The notes under the pieces were generated by a model. The model had not been told where the DNA came from, did not search any database, and saw only the letters and a program-made list of their open reading frames with translations. Below, one piece after another: positions 50,615 through 61,204 of a stretch of 64,000 nt of DNA. Within the stretch, counting starts at the first letter, position 1, and the number at the start of each line of letters is the position of its first letter. The stretch spans positions 477,945-541,944 of the forward strand of contig WTXD01000016.1 in assembly GCA_022496205.1 (NCBI GenBank), in the 5' to 3' direction. This stretch comes from Gloeopeniophorella convolvens (taxonomy: Eukaryota > Basidiomycota > Agaricomycetes > Russulales). The position numbers and the translations under genes were made by a program.

Positions 50615-51275
50615 TGATTATATGGATACAGCACACATAAGTACCTGCAAAGTTTGGAGTGAACCTATTGCCTGGCTGAAGCAGGAGAAATGAGTAGTCC
50701 CGGGTCACCGCCATTCACAGCTATCACTGCCGCGGAACAGGAGGGAGGAATAGCATGAATGAGAGGCCTGCGACCCCCGGAGGGAGTCTAAGCATCAAGC
50801 TTGTAAGCCTTTGTAAGCATGACAAAGGGAATTCGAACACCGGTTGGATCAAGATCCCGATCAAGTTGTGTTGGCAGGAGGCCGCGGCTGTGGGGGAAGA
50901 GCAAGGGGGCCAGAAAAGGCCGCACGTACGGGCTTGCGTATGGGTGCTTGACAGATCTCTCGTGAAAAATCTTGGAAAAGTCAGCATATACCTTTTTATT
51001 TGGCTTATCTTGCATCTTTCATGGTTCCCGGATTAGATCTTGCTGTCAGGAGATCTTCGCAGGGATTTTCCATCCATGATCTATCCGGCCAGATGGTTGA
51101 TAAGATATGGTTCTGATCTGCGATCTCGGGGTAACCGGCAACCGCTGCAAGTGTGACAATCGGTGACAAGACTACAGTCCTTGCGAGGACTTTTTCCTTG
51201 ACTTTAGCTTCATCCTGGAACACTCAGTTCTCAGCAGAAAATTTGACACTTCGTAGGTACACGAGGAAGGCACCA
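50615..51275. repeat. Longer fragment of family-1 transposon interior
   Basis: The first half matches 44830-45120. The second half (about 51100-51275: gtgtgacaatcggtgacaag, ..ttgcgaggactttttccttg..) matches about 37465-37570 in the 702-bp element. Terminal repeats were not found, so this is a decayed copy just outside the GMC duplication. Confidence 0.6.
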
Positions 51276-51553
51276 AAGAATCCACAGGAGGCTTCGGGGG
51301 AATATCTGATGAGTTGACCCTGACCCAGAAGGACCGGGAAATGCACACCCGTGTACTTCACGGTCTACGATAGTAAGTATTCGAGGCTCGGTAAGGATGT
51401 CGTCAAAATAAGCCCATCGTGTTCAAGCACGGGGTCGGATTGATACACATAAAAGTTACAAAAACGAGACGGTACTTCGCGGAGCGTCCACTCCACCAAC
51501 GGTATCTCCAGGTGTCAGATATTTCCATTCCTCGTTTCGCGAGCGCTCGGTGC

Positions 51554-52619
51554 TCAAGAATTAGTGGTGCCGTTCAACTTGGGTACAGGAGGTACAACCG
51601 AATCGGCGGGCGAGTCATCGTCTTCTTCCTCCATGAGCTGGGCTGCGCGCTGTAGAGCGCTCCGATCAGCACGCAAGGCACAAGAGGGCGAGTGGGCCAT
51701 GGCGGGAGGGAGAGCGCGTGCGAACCTTCATCGCCTCTGCCTCGTTCGAGTAGTGACGTCCCCGCGCGCGGATGAATTCCGCATGCTTTGCAGCCGCTGC
51801 ATGCCAGATCAGTCTACAATTTGCCCAGAAACGTGGCTCCACATACCCTCGGGTGACATATCTTCCTCATCACTACTGGCCTCCTCAACCTCACCGCGCG
51901 GCACATCGGCAGGGATGTTGAAGCTGGTGCTCCGACTGGAGCTGCCGCTACTCGACCGCCCTGGACGCTTCCCGGTAGAGAACGAGGCGCGGCGCGGAGA
52001 AGAAGGTTCCGCAGGCGGTGGAGACGCGAGCGGTGGCGAAGGTGCGGACGGGCCCGCCAGGTTGAAGGTGGGAATGTCTGGTTCTGCTACATGGATGGGG
52101 TGACGGAATGAGGTAACTAGAGCGCGCACCGCCTTCGACCTCGTCGAGCTCAGCATTGTACCTGACGTACGGGGTCTTGGGCTCGGTGATCTTCATCTGG
52201 CTGTCCTTCTGCGCCTCCGTCAGGGCGAGGTTTGCTTCGTCCCACTGCAGACTGCTCCATGGACGAAGGAGAGAACCACGGAGGTTACACAAGCATCAGA
52301 AAAGACGGATGAAATTTCATGTCGTATGCGAAGATGACGGGAGGAAGGTGGCAGATGCGGGTGCAGTTCATAGAGTTATTGGGGACCGGATCGCAACAGA
52401 TAGGAACACGGGAATGGCACATCCGGACAAGTTGGATAGGTGCGAAAGGAGAAGACAGATTAAAGATAAATTTAGATGGCGCATTCTGGAGCATGATGCG
52501 ATTGCGTACTGTTGTGCAGCAGAGCCCTGAACAAGGGGAGCGTTCTTTAAAATGCCCTTGGGCTTGCCAGCTGAGCCCGACGCACTGCGGCTGGGGACGG
52601 GCGGGTGCGGTGCCGACAT
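51554..52619 (-). CDS. Protein phosphatase inhibitor 2 (IPP-2 / Glc8 family)
   Basis: A multi-exon gene for the PP1-binding inhibitor/chaperone IPP-2. The start at 52619 gives a short disordered leader and the first PP1-contact motif [11 protein letters not shown]. After a long intron comes the family hallmark [20 protein letters not shown] with [20 protein letters not shown], which contains the conserved PxTPY phospho-site region. Then come a Ser/Pro-rich linker ([27 protein letters not shown]), an acidic SSDEED stretch, and the third PP1-contact block [20 protein letters not shown] (H-Y-x-N-E). An acidic tail ends at the stop at 51554. All three PP1-contact motifs are present. A nuclear/cytosolic PP1 regulator in cell cycle and glycogen control by family knowledge. 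No anomaly seen. Confidence 0.93.
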
Positions 52620-53791
52620 TTGATGATTACGATCTCGGTCAGTGAAAATAATGGGGAAAGTAGGTAGCGGTTAGAGTGGGCTGAGAGGAACGCGCGGAGG
52701 GAGGATGGGTGCGGTGGTGAAGAGATGGCTGAGGATATGGGACAAGCGCCGGATGGGCAGCGGGCACCTCGGCGCTTTCCGGGCCGCGCAAGTGGCTCTC
52801 CTCCCGAGTCGCCCCACAGCGGCCGGCGCACCTGGCACTGCAGTGCCAGCACCTGCTACCTGATCTAACATCACTGCTTCCGAACACCCACGTCGCTGCA
52901 CCGCCATCAGCAGCACTCCAGTGGCTGGGAGGTTTTTTTTCAATACCTACCAATACTTTGCGGCGCGGCCTAGGAACAAGAGTACTACACCACTGTGCGG
53001 AAGTGCTGGTGAAGCCGGGGATTCGAGTGCTTCTCTTCCTCGGATGTGGTTGATAACGGCCTACTAAGTACTCGATAAGCCTTTCTGCTTCCATCCAGCA
53101 CCCCAGATATTACTACCGTCCCGACAGACCAGCGGGCCCTGCGAAGCCCTATGGCGTTATATGTGCGAGTTTTGTGGACCTGGTTCGGATGCTCTGCAAA
53201 ACCGTGAACCATTTTTTCTGCCACACGCTGGCAAGAATAGCCTACAAGTGGCTTCCGCGGGCCCTTACTATTATGCCAAAAAACCTCGCCACGTCCTCGA
53301 CGCAGGACAGCCAACAACTCGGCAGGGAGTGTTTCTCCCATGGGCTATCCGACGCAATCCGTCCGCGACAGCGAGCCTGAGCTTTGTATACCTACACAGA
53401 TGAACAATGTCTCTTATCACACACGATGGCGGCTATTGTCTAGTTCCCGAACCCACTGGCTCTATGCGATGTCCAACGGTGGCCCACGCATCCTCGCTCT
53501 TGGACCCTGTGCCCCCCAACATAAGGGTGAGTGATGCTGATCAACAATAATCCGATTGGGGCCGGAAGCTAACGCCGTCGTGGCTACCCAATGACAGGCC
53601 GTCAACTCAAAGCCGCCACAAAGCCTCGTTAGAGCAGTTCAGGCTCAGGTTTTGCGGTCAAGACCTTGGTTTATTGTCTGCGTATGTGCTTTTCTCCATA
53701 AAAGCGGCCAGTCTAGCTGTCCACTTCCATGTGCCCACTGTTCTATATCCTATACTATCATCCCATACCTCCCGCCTTACTACACTCGAGA
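52620..53791. other. Intergenic region, IPP-2 promoter side
   Basis: No supported gene. Open frames on both strands are short and without domains. Confidence 0.4.
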
Positions 53792-54369
53792 ATGTTCAAC
53801 CCCTTGTCGCACGACACCACTGAGAAACTGCCAAATAAGGTCGCTTTCAGAATCGCAATACCGGCTTTCTTCGACAGAATCCGCCAAGGAATCCGCAACA
53901 GGACTGTCCGGAAGGAGCGGGTACAACCTGATGACTTTATGGACAAGTCACGGGACGTGGTTTGGAAACTAATACACCGGCCCGACGTGTCTCCCGATGA
54001 CGAGAAATCAATTCTTACTCAATATCTAAGGTTCGTTGAGCTCTGAGTGCCATCGGGGGAAGACACAATACGACTGATGTCACTGGCAGACTTTTCGAAA
54101 CGAAGCAAGCGCTGGATAGCTTGGACCGTTCTCAAAGCTCGGAACGCCTTCGGCTCGTCAAGATATACAGAGAGCTGGCAGGTGTGGTTTACGCCAACGT
54201 AGGTATCACTCCTCAAAGCGGGGACTTGGTATTGACGCACTCGTAGTCCAAGGAGAAATTGGATCAATACATTGATCGGGATATATTGCGCCGATTTCAA
54301 CAGTACAGGCTGGAAGCAGCCCGTGACGCCGAGCGTACGCGCCTTATACAGTGCTACGCCTGCGGCTAA
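53792..54369 (+). CDS. Small hypothetical helical protein, three exons
   Basis: I joined three exons with matching phases. Exon 1 (53792 to about 54032) starts MFNPLSHDTTEKLPNKVAFR and continues IAIPAFFDRIRQGIRNRTV, DDFMDKSRDVVWKLIHRPDV and DDEKSILTQYLR. Exon 2 encodes LFETKQALDSLDRSQSSERL and RLVKIYRELAGVVYAN. Exon 3 encodes SKEKLDQYIDRDILRRFQQY and RLEAARDAERTRLIQCYACG with a stop at 54369. Both introns are GT-AG and 48-60 nt. The roughly 155-residue product is charged and probably alpha-helical, with no signal peptide, TM segment or recognised domain. The steady charge pattern and clean splice phases argue that it is a real gene. Confidence 0.55.
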
Positions 54370-54864
54370 TAACGCCTTAGCAGGCGCGGGCGCCAGTGCC
54401 GCACTTGATTCATCAGACGAAACTCAAGGCGCCTTCACAGCAGACTCAGGGAGCGATGGGGAGAATAAAAGTCAGATCGTATCTCTGCATCTTGCACTTG
54501 CCAGAGGCTGATCGCGGACCCCAGACGCTAGGCAGTGATCGTCCATGATCAGGATCATAGCTCGCATCCAGAAGAAAAGGCAGGAAAGCCGTGTTGCTCT
54601 GAGTCAGGCGCGTCGTACTCGTAGTCAGGTACTATTAACATTGCGTCGCCTCTGTAGCCTACGGTCCTGTGAAACTTGAGTTGTACCATGCCGTCCGCGA
54701 CGCAGGCTCGGAAACCTGCGAGATACTATGACGATGCGGCAGCGACCTTGAGTACTCCACCTCGAGCATGGGTACGTAGCTTGGCGTCCCAGTGGAGGTA
54801 GAGTGAGGCGAGCGAGAGCCGAAAGATTGTCAGCCACTGGGAAATTGACTGTCCTCGAGAAGGT
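54370..54864. other. Intergenic region
   Basis: About 500 nt with no supported feature. Confidence 0.35.
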
Positions 54865-55063
54865 GGTTAGACTTCTTTGAGCTGGTCCATGACAACTCCC
54901 GATCTAGGCAGAAGCGGGCCGAAGTATCTGACCAGCTTTCCCCAATGCCGGCTGCCAGTCAGCCCACCATATGCATTGTCCAAGGGGCCCGCAACTGGTT
55001 CGCTGGGTCAAAGTCCTAGGGAGGATGCCGTCGAAGAAACGCAAGGTGTCTTGGTGACGAGAC
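54865..55063 (-). pseudogene. Relic of a kinase-like gene, first exon only
   Basis: Aligns with exon 1 of the kinase pseudogene at 58736-58938. Shared text in plus orientation includes ttctttgagctggtccatga and caatgccggctgcc.gtcag. The frame reads VSRHQDTLRFFDGILPR, then IWWADWQPALGKAGQILRP followed by a stop. The start codon position is GTG instead of ATG. No kinase core is present next to it. Confidence 0.7.
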
Positions 55064-55693
55064 ACTTTACCTGGAACTTGCCTAGAGCCAGTCAAGTTCA
55101 GCAGGTAGTAGGGAGCCCCGTTCCAAGTAATCAAGACGCACCTCCCATGAGTTCTGCGGCCTGCCAGAGACTCAGGGTCACTGAGGAAAGTTGAAGTTGG
55201 TGGTCACGGGATCACGCAGCGAGCAACATTACTTACAAAGCTCCCACATTGAAAGAGAGCCCCAGTTGGGTACTGCCCCGGTCACCCCTATAGTCAGCTC
55301 TGGTTGCATGCGCTCCATTGCGAGGTGAAATTTTCTTCTGTGACCTCGGCGCGATGACCCGTACGGGGCAAGCATGCAGTGATCAATAATGGCTGTACAT
55401 ATAATCAGTAAGCCATCTGCGTTATCCAGGCCTTCGGTAAGCACAGTGTAGAGCCTCGGCGGACCGTGCATCATCCCCGCAAGAACTATTAGGACCCTGC
55501 GCGTGGTATAAGAACGGGGCAGACTTGGCCTTCCGTCGCCCACCATTGCGCTGATACACACAGTGGCACCTTCACTTGTACTCGCTCGACGTCAACGCCT
55601 GAACTCACCGTCTAGCGGGGACTAGACCAAATCGAACTTCAAGTTGCAGGAAAGCAAACCGATATACGAACACAGAGGATATAGACTTACATT
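55064..55693. other. Intergenic region upstream of the FAD monooxygenase
   Basis: About 630 nt, presumably including the promoter of the plus-strand monooxygenase. No other feature seen. Confidence 0.35.
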
Positions 55694-57518
55694 ATGGCCG
55701 CTCCGTCCTCACCGAAACTGCCCACACCCCGCTTCAGGGTCGCCATCTGGCAAGCACTCTCTCACTTTGCGCTGGGTGCGATATTGACGCGTTGTTGCAG
55801 CGGTGCGGGCCCCGCAGGAGTCACACTCGCCGCAGCAATCACGCATTACGCCGATCCTGCGCATCCGGTTGCGATCGATCTGTACGACTCGGCCCCCGCG
55901 ATCGGCACTGTCGGCGCGGGCGTCGCACTGTGGCAGCGCACGCGATGGGCTCTCAATGAGATGGGTCTCCTGAACCGCCTCGCGACGGCCAAGCCTTCAT
56001 CAGACGGTGCGTTACGACGCATATCCCGGTGTCGCTTGCGCATGTATGCTGATGAATGCGCATTGCTGGCCAGGATTCATGTTTCAATTAGGGGAGGGTC
56101 CCAATGGCGAGCACGTATTCCACACGCATGTGGTTCCAGGCAAGTCGCGCTGTCTTATAGATTCCGCCGATGGGGTTATCAGCTGACCGAAACCCCGCGT
56201 AGATGGGGGCCCTCTGGCGTTGCACCGAAACGCGCTCCTTGATGCACTCAAGAGCGAGAACGAAAAGAGCCCTCACTACACCTTTCACCCGTCCGCGAAA
56301 CTCGTATCGTACGCCGCGCCGTCCAGCCCCGGTGCGCCGCTCGTGCTTGCGTTCGCAGACGGCTCGACCGCGCATGCAGACGTGCTCATCGGCGCGGACG
56401 GCATACGCTCTCCCGTGCGCGCGAGCATGTACGCCGAGACGAGCCGCCTTGTGCGCGAGCAGCGCGTCGCGCGCGAGGCAGCCACGCCTAAGTGGACCGG
56501 CACCATCGCGTTTCGGAGCCTTGTGAACATCGCTAAGCTGGCGGAGCTGCGGAAGGACCACCCGGCGTGCACGGACCCTTACCTGGTACGCGAGCGTACT
56601 GTTTCCCTTCGGTTCGTCCCAATCGCTGACGCGATGCGACGTGTTTTTGTAGTACTGCGGAAAGGACAAGGTGCGCTCTCAGATTGTTATTGTCACCCAG
56701 CAAGCGGGTTGTTCACACTCCCACCTACACAGCACATCGTAACGTATCCCATCAGCCCGACGCTAATCAATTTTATTGGATACTACACTGTTCCTGGCGC
56801 TGAAGGCACTACATTCGAGGGCAAGTGGGTCGAGGATGCCCGCGTAGACGATGTGCGCGCGCGCTTCGCGGGGTGGGTGCCCGACGTTCAGGTTATGCTT
56901 GATGTGCGCTGCCACACCTTTGTGCCCATACTGAGATTGATCTGTCCCATCCGTGTCAGTGCTTGGAGACAGTATCTGCGTGGGCTATCCATATCATCGA
57001 AGACCTGCCGCATGCTGCAGATGGCCCCGTTGCGATTATTGGAGATGCGGTCAGTTAATTCACTCTGTACCTCAAAACCTTCGTTAAGCCACGTATTGCA
57101 GGCGCACGCCATAGAGACTCACTTCGCCTCTGGCGCTGGGTCTGCCATAGAGGTGAGCATGTCCTACTTCCCACGCAAAGAATCGCCTTTCTGACGCGCT
57201 GTTCCCCCGCCTCAGGACGCATTCATCCTCGGGCGTTTACTCGCACACCCCAGCACGGCCACATCTGCGGACGCAGAGCACGCATTGTCCGTCTACGACC
57301 GCTTCCGCTTCCGGTTTATCCGCGAATCTGTCACGCGCGCGCGCGTCCTGCGTAACTTGTATGAATTTAGTGGTGATCACGGTCCGCACGCGGGCCCGGA
57401 CTGGGTGGTACCCTGGAGGGAGGTCATGGAAAACCAGTGGGAGTGGGTTTGGAAGCGCACGCCTGCAGAGATGTGGACGCTCTCGGAGCGCGCCTTGCTG
57501 GAGGGCACAGGTGTGTAA
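55694..57518 (+). CDS. FAD-dependent monooxygenase (salicylate-hydroxylase-like, class A flavoprotein)
   Basis: A six- to eight-exon gene for an NAD(P)H- and FAD-dependent aromatic hydroxylase. MAAPSSPKLPTPRFRVAI joins CGAGPAGVTLAAAITHYADP, restoring the GxGxxG FAD motif only if the first intron has a GC donor (CTG|GCAAGC..TTGCAG). The next blocks are VGAGVALWQRTRWALNEMGL, FMFQLGEGPNGEHVFHTHVV, and (across a second GC-donor intron, CAG|GCAAGT) GGPLALHRNALLDALKSENE. The DG motif is VLIGADGIRSPVRASMYAE. The GD motif is VAIIGDA+AHAIETHFASGA, which binds the FAD ribityl chain. The C-terminus is DAFILGRLLAHPSTATS.. ending ERALLEGTGV at 57518. All three class-A motifs are present. The ring-hydroxylated substrate cannot be inferred from sequence alone. 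Confidence 0.9.
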
Positions 57519-57944
57519 ATTGGATCAGGCGTACCACCTCTAGAAGGGTTGGGTTGGAGAAGGAGGAAGTACCATGCAGCACGAGAAACGGTGTGAGTAT
57601 AGAAACTGCAGTTCAATCCCAGTCTATGTTGTATGTTAGCCGCTATCTGGAGCCGTTCGGCCGAGGTCTGGCGCTCGGGTCTCGGTCATTGGTTCCCGGT
57701 TCGGGCCCTGCGCTCCGATATGGCTTGGACACCAACTTACACCGACTCACTTGAGCTCACTTACCCGGTGCCGTGCAACCGTAGAGGCTCCTAGACTGGC
57801 CCTGTGGAGTCCAAGGTGCGTGCCAGTTCTACCGCTTCAAGCTGGAGGTTACAATCCCCTTACGTTGTGATCCGTTCTTTCAGGGAAAAGGGGGTAAGGT
57901 GCAGGGATGAAACGTCATTTCGAGTAACGACAGTAGTATATAGA
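57519..57944. other. Spacer between FAD monooxygenase and kinase pseudogene
   Basis: Two genes meeting tail to tail. No additional feature seen. Confidence 0.4.
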
Positions 57945-58938
57945 TTACTTTGGCTCAGGAATGGCTGGCTTACGGCTCGGAAGATAACCAAGAGTTCGGT
58001 ACCAGTGGCCAGTGGCCCGCCACGCCGAGACAGGCCAGACTGCCAGACTTTCTGCAGGCGATGCGCGAGCGCAGCTTCCATGTGCCGAGCTGCCTACGAA
58101 TCTCAACGAAGTGAGTGACGACTTGCTGCATGTTGGGCCGTTGCGCAGGGCTCTCATTGACCATATCGACGATAAGTGGCTCAATGAATCCAAACCCATC
58201 GAACCGCTGCATTATAGGATCAGATAACTTTGATTGAAAGTAAGCAAGTGTCCAAACCTGCATGAATCTCTCTCGAACCAAGTTTCCTAGGTAATACACG
58301 TCAGTGGGGAGCGGATCACACGGTGTCTTTCTGTCTCCGTGTTCAGGTGCGGTCTTATCGCCACCCCTGAGCGGTTCTTCCAGGGGAGGGCCGTCTTTGG
58401 GGTCATAACGACGAAAGAGACCGAAATCGATGAGGAGATGACGTGGGGGGCGCTGAGTTCGAGTGAGCGCTTGGCCCCGGGCCGGCGGAAGTCCTTTTTG
58501 CGATTGATCTTGACGGAGGTGAAATGACTCTGGGTACATATCGGATGGGTCGAGCATGATATTTCGTGCCGTGCAAACCCTGGTATAAACACCATCAAAA
58601 GATAAAACCGCTACTCGACAGCGGGGACTACGAACCGGTGGGCGACGTTGTGCTCGTGCATTAATTGCACACCCTGGAATATTGGTAACTTACTTCCAAA
58701 TATGAGGGTCGCCTACCTCACATATCTGAGCTTACCCATCTTCAGCGAGGTAGTACGGCTTCTTTGAGCTGGTCCATGATGGCTTCCAATATGGGCGAAA
58801 GCGGGGGCGGAGCATATAACCAGCGCTTCCCAATGCCGGCTGCCGGTCAGCCCACCATCGTTCAAAGCTTGCAAGCTTGGCTGGGTCATAGTCCTGTGGG
58901 ACGCCGCTGAGGAAATCTAGTAAGCCTTGGCGAGACAT
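57945..58938 (-). pseudogene. Kinase-like pseudogene 3, lacking N-lobe and catalytic Asp
   Basis: Exon 1 (58736-58938) is sound: MSRQGLLDFLSGVPQDYDPA, FERWWADRQPALGSAGYMLR. It is followed after only 62 nt by the exon GVQLMHEHNVAHR (58636-58673), so the whole N-lobe exon with the VMLK lysine is missing, and the join is out of frame. The next exon (from 58579) starts CG|G GTT TGC ACG, so the catalytic loop reads HRVCTARNIMLD: Val replaces the catalytic Asp found in paralogues 1 and 2. The C-lobe is recognisable (LLIDFGLFRRYD, TAPEHGD, TDVYYLGNLV, QRPNMQQVV), with an intron of 51 nt that reads through. The ending GHWYRTLGYLPSRKPAIPEP is shifted by one frame near 58010-58040. Four independent defects make a pseudogene the best call. 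Confidence 0.85.
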
Positions 58939-60524
58939 TTAGAGTCAGCTGAATCTTGAGCTGAATTCAGCAGGGAATGTGAGAGTCCAGGTACAGAAGG
59001 TGACGCACCCTCTTGAGTTCTGAGACTGGACAGGGAAAGAATAAGTTAACGTCCAAGGAATCGCGCGAGCACAATAAGACATTTCTCATGAAGAGACCGT
59101 GCTCAGGCTGCTGCCGACTGCTGTCGACGTCCGAGCCACCTCACGGTCACACACATTGTGAGCTTTTGTTTGACTCTATTTGGTGTATCAATAATCACAA
59201 CACGGGAGTTTTGCCTACGTAATCTGGAGCCAGTCGACTGCGCGGGACGGGCCCGCGACGTCGACTTCGTCGGACGTCTGACTCAGGAGCGCTTTGTTAC
59301 TTGCTTATTCCACCATTGTCCAATCCTTGATGCCTCACAACCCGAAGACTTTGACACTTCATTTTGGTTCGACCCCGCAGAGCCCAGATTAGGCATCGGC
59401 CTACGTAGACTCAGCAGTCTGTCGCCGATCTCATGCAAGTCGTACTGATGTGATGCATCGTCCCCTTGTTCTTTTGATATTCTTGTTCCCACTTCAACAG
59501 GAACCCCGAGGTCCCTACCATCGCATTGCGGTCTACCAGTATGGAGAAACAGCTCACCTGAGGCAGAGTTGTCCCCGACGTCCCCCAGCTGAACGGGGTA
59601 TATTGACCACCTTCGTCCGATATCTCGATACCTACACTTCCGACTTAGCCGTCTTTTGACACATATATTCCACGATTGACCTCCTACTGTGTCTAATTAG
59701 AATCTCACAGCACCTATTCAAGGGCCTCTCAATGCCAACGGAACCTTCAACGTTCCAAGCACATCCCTCGGGTCTCGTCTCGCTAACGCCTGGCGTGATA
59801 GAACAGAGTGGCGACTCGTACGCGAACGGGTCTAGAGCATTGTTTACCCATGTTAACGACCTGGGTGTGCTGTCCCCCAACGACAGACGCATGGTCACCA
59901 TCGTCAACAACCTGAATCGGTTTGTTCAGAGTGTGTTTGTCCTCGTCGGAACCGCTGACTTTCAGGGTCAATAGCACGGTCGGTTTGAAGAACTCCCTGC
60001 ATTGCGGAGAGCAGAATGCTCCTCCCGATATCTTTTGCTGAGGAGATACAAGCGCGTATCCAAAGAGACCTATCTACTCGTCAAAGTAAGCATTCAGTTA
60101 CATATATATCGGAAGCACTGTCTCTAACATTCGTGATCAAGGTGGCTTCCGATCGTGCCGCCGCCGACGCTGCCTGGATGACGGAAAGTAAGCTGTTCCC
60201 ATGTGCCGCCGAAACTGGAGTCGTCTCACATCCAGAAAGCAACCACAGAACTTGAAGACCCGGTCACGACTCCCACACCATGTCACTTAGCAATCCGTGT
60301 ATCAGCTCCTTGGATTAGTTAATATTGGAGACTCCGGTTCAAAACGGGAGGTTCGTCACCAATGTCTTCACCTGAGCCTTCCAGGGCACGCTCAATGCCC
60401 CGCACGTTCAGAATCAGCCTTCATTCTTACTGCCCACGGCATGGGTGCGAGCAGCCATCACTCCATCGCCGACGTGCTTGAAGACATAGATCGGGAGAGT
60501 AATACCTGTAAGACGACCCCTCAA
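58939..60524. other. Intergenic region
   Basis: Frames near 59220-59450 and 59732-59974 read smoothly but have no firm family. The second contains SRALFTHVND and NDRRMV, faintly like DUF6535 exon 1. No supported gene. Confidence 0.3.
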
Positions 60525-61204
60525 TACTATGGTATCATGGGAAATGGTGAATCATCACCATTTCCCAGATATCATGCTCGTCTCGTTACCTCTTGGTCTC
60601 AAACTTTGTAGGCAGATACTATGGCATCTTGTGCACCAGTATGCAGAGTTTTATTTTTTCTCTCGAGATTAAAGCGTGCCAGGATGAAGCCGAAACCGAG
60701 GCCAAAGCCCCCGTGAGAACATCGAGCGCGTCACAAGCTGTCACGGTTGCCGAGCTTGCCGGTTGATAGGCGCCATCTGATGACATGATGCAATCGCAAT
60801 CAGGATTCGACCGGAGCCTGAATCTCCGTGTCACGGTGAGCCAGGCTATGAGAGGAAGATATCTTGTTTATGAGGTTCCTCTCATCTCACAGGGTTATAA
60901 CTTTACAGAGGTGTTGTAGACTTATATATTGTGCTATGTGGGGAGTTTAGTGGTTTCAAGAGTGCTACAAGTTGTGTTCCTGGAGGTTTGATATACGGAA
61001 AGCAAGGCTAGCTGACAATGATCATTTTCTACTGCTTCATCCATCCATCCAATCAATACAAAACTCTACACACTTATAGAATATATCTATGCAATTCTTC
61101 ATTAAAAGTTTCAAGCCAATATATACAGCCGTTGATGTGCACGATGCCATTCTTTCAAAATCACCACTTCCCGGTGGATCACCGTTTCCCACGACACCAT
61201 AGTA
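60525..61204. mobile_element. Non-autonomous TIR DNA transposon, 680 bp (family 1, copy 2)
   Basis: The left end tactatggtatcatgggaaa (60525 on) and right end, reversed tactatggtgtcgtgggaaa (to 61204), form a roughly 29-bp inverted repeat with a few mismatches and outer TA on each side. The right end is homologous to the left end of the 36977-37678 element (CAAAAT.ACCACTTCC.GGTG, then CATAGTA). The left end contains an internal hairpin (60539-60566). No transposase frame; AT-rich interior. Confidence 0.75.
60539..60566. repeat. Perfect 12-bp hairpin inside the left end of the TIR element
   Basis: gggaaatggtga, spacer atca, tcaccatttccc. Probably a subterminal inverted repeat of the transposon rather than a terminator. 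Confidence 0.75.
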
